5,338 nucleotides of DNA, from assembly GCA_016234305.1 (NCBI GenBank), contig JACRFM010000034.1:1-5338 (forward strand), in the 5' to 3' direction. The DNA is from Candidatus Kerfeldbacteria bacterium (GTDB lineage Bacteria; Patescibacteriota; Patescibacteriia; Veblenbacterales; UBA10138). Below are positions 4,757-5,338 of the stretch, one piece after another; position 1 is the stretch's first letter; each line of letters opens with the position of its first letter. The notes beneath the pieces are model-generated. The model did not search any database and was not told the DNA's origin. It saw nothing but the letters and a program-made list of their open reading frames with translations. Position numbers and translations under genes: made by a program.

Positions 4757-4821
4757 AGTTACACACCCTTATTAAATATAGGCGGAATTATCGTAGCAAA
4801 TAACAATTCATAAATCAAGTC

Positions 4822-4860
4822 AAAAAGAAAATGCCCTAGTAAACTAAAGGGCATTTTCTT
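4822..4860 (-). terminator. Terminator-like hairpin between 16S and tRNA-Ile
   Basis: A perfect 13-bp stem pairs 4825-4837 (AAGAAAATGCCCT) with 4848-4860 around a 10-nt loop. On the minus strand it is followed by TTTTTG, the form of an intrinsic terminator, and it stands about 165 nt after the 16S 3' end. It could end 16S transcription before tRNA-Ile, or serve as an RNase III-type processing stem. Confidence 0.6.
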
Positions 4861-5024
4861 GATAGATTGTTCACTGACTAAGTGAAAGGAAAAGCCTGTC
4901 CCTTCAATGCCCGAAGGCATTAAAGTACTCGACCTAGTTACAAACCGGACGACGATTCAAATCCACCAAACTGGCGGATAAGATTTAGTGTACGATCTGC
5001 TCTAGAGGAAAATATACTCCCTAG
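4861..5024 (-). other. 16S 3' spacer with small hairpins
   Basis: This spacer holds no gene. On the minus strand it contains a 7-bp hairpin TCCGCCA-GTT-TGGTGGA (4978-4962), a stable C(UUCG)G hairpin ATGCC-TTCG-GGCAT (about 4920-4907), and TTCACT/AGTGAA (about 4870-4887). These are plausible pre-rRNA processing or folding elements. Confidence 0.5.
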
Positions 5025-5338
5025 AAAGGAGGTGATCCAGCCACAGCTTACGCTACGGCTGCCTTTTTACGACTTCATCCCTATCATCGGTCCTACCTTC
5101 TTGCACCACAGGTGAATTCGGGTATTACCGACTCTCTTGATGTGACGGGCGGTGTGTACAAAACCCGAGAACGTATTCAACGCACTATGGCTGACGCGCG
5201 TTTACTAGCGATTCCGGCTTCATGCAGGCGAGTTTCAGCCTACAATCCGAACTGGGGGGTGGTTTGGTGAGATTGGCTTCATCTTGCGATTTCGCGACTC
5301 ATTGTTGCACCCCATTGTAGCACGTGTGTAGCCCAAGA
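5025..5338 (-). rRNA. rrs: 16S ribosomal RNA, 3' part
   Basis: The minus strand matches the 3' end of bacterial 16S: GGGCTACACACGTGCTACAATGG near the window edge, the decoding-site stretch TTGTACACACCGCCCGTCAC, GAAGTCGTAA, helix 45 and the 3' tail GGATCACCTCCTTT with the anti-Shine-Dalgarno CCTCC intact. It covers roughly E. coli positions 1220-1542; the rest runs off the window. Helix 45 keeps full pairing through compensatory changes (C1506-G1529, G1508-C1527) and a GUAA loop with A1518/A1519, so it looks functional. The exact 3' end is placed by homology. One oddity is an A where the universal C1501 is expected. Confidence 0.97.

Overview
The window looks like chromosome from a member of the Candidate Phyla Radiation (Patescibacteria, most likely Parcubacteria-like). 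This is inferred, not proven. The signs are: bacterial tsaD and tsaE; genes that start without a Shine-Dalgarno sequence although the 16S keeps its anti-Shine-Dalgarno end; a membrane protein with a CPR-type layout (short N-terminal helical motif, one transmembrane helix, C-terminal DxDxDGxxD calcium repeats); palindromic DNA inserted inside a conserved gene; and a divergent 16S that is not followed by 23S.

Layout. 18-1103 (+) is tsaD, the catalytic subunit of tRNA t6A37 synthesis. A near-consensus promoter just after it drives a secreted, Ala/Lys/Glu-rich protein of 188 aa (1181-1747) built from eleven-residue repeats, closed by a strong terminator. 1797-2412 holds no gene but carries several hairpin repeats and ends in a heptamer-periodic AT-rich stretch that runs into tsaE (2416-2859, +), the ATPase partner of TsaD. 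Convergent with tsaE, 2 nt away, is a 472-aa single-pass membrane protein (2862-4280, -). Beyond it, all on the minus strand and read from high to low coordinates, are the 3' part of 16S rRNA (5025-5338), a terminator-like hairpin, an intact tRNA-Ile(GAU), a peculiar tRNA-like segment, and a terminator.

The most unusual stretch is 4377-4768. After tRNA-Ile lies the 3' part of a second tRNA, most like tRNA-Val(GAC). Its anticodon loop becomes a perfect seven-base loop if one removes a 39-nt hairpin. Its D arm and 5' acceptor strand are absent from their normal place. A matching 5' acceptor strand occurs on the other side of tRNA-Ile, and a second copy of the CACACCC-ACCA 3' end lies 154 nt further downstream in a segment with nested complementary arms. 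This may be a tRNA gene broken by small palindromic insertions, or an undescribed structured RNA; sequence alone does not decide.

Functionally, TsaD and TsaE belong to one pathway (with TsaB and TsaC, not seen here) that modifies A37 of tRNAs reading ANN codons, which includes the tRNA-Ile encoded here. The other two proteins are envelope or secreted proteins of unknown role.
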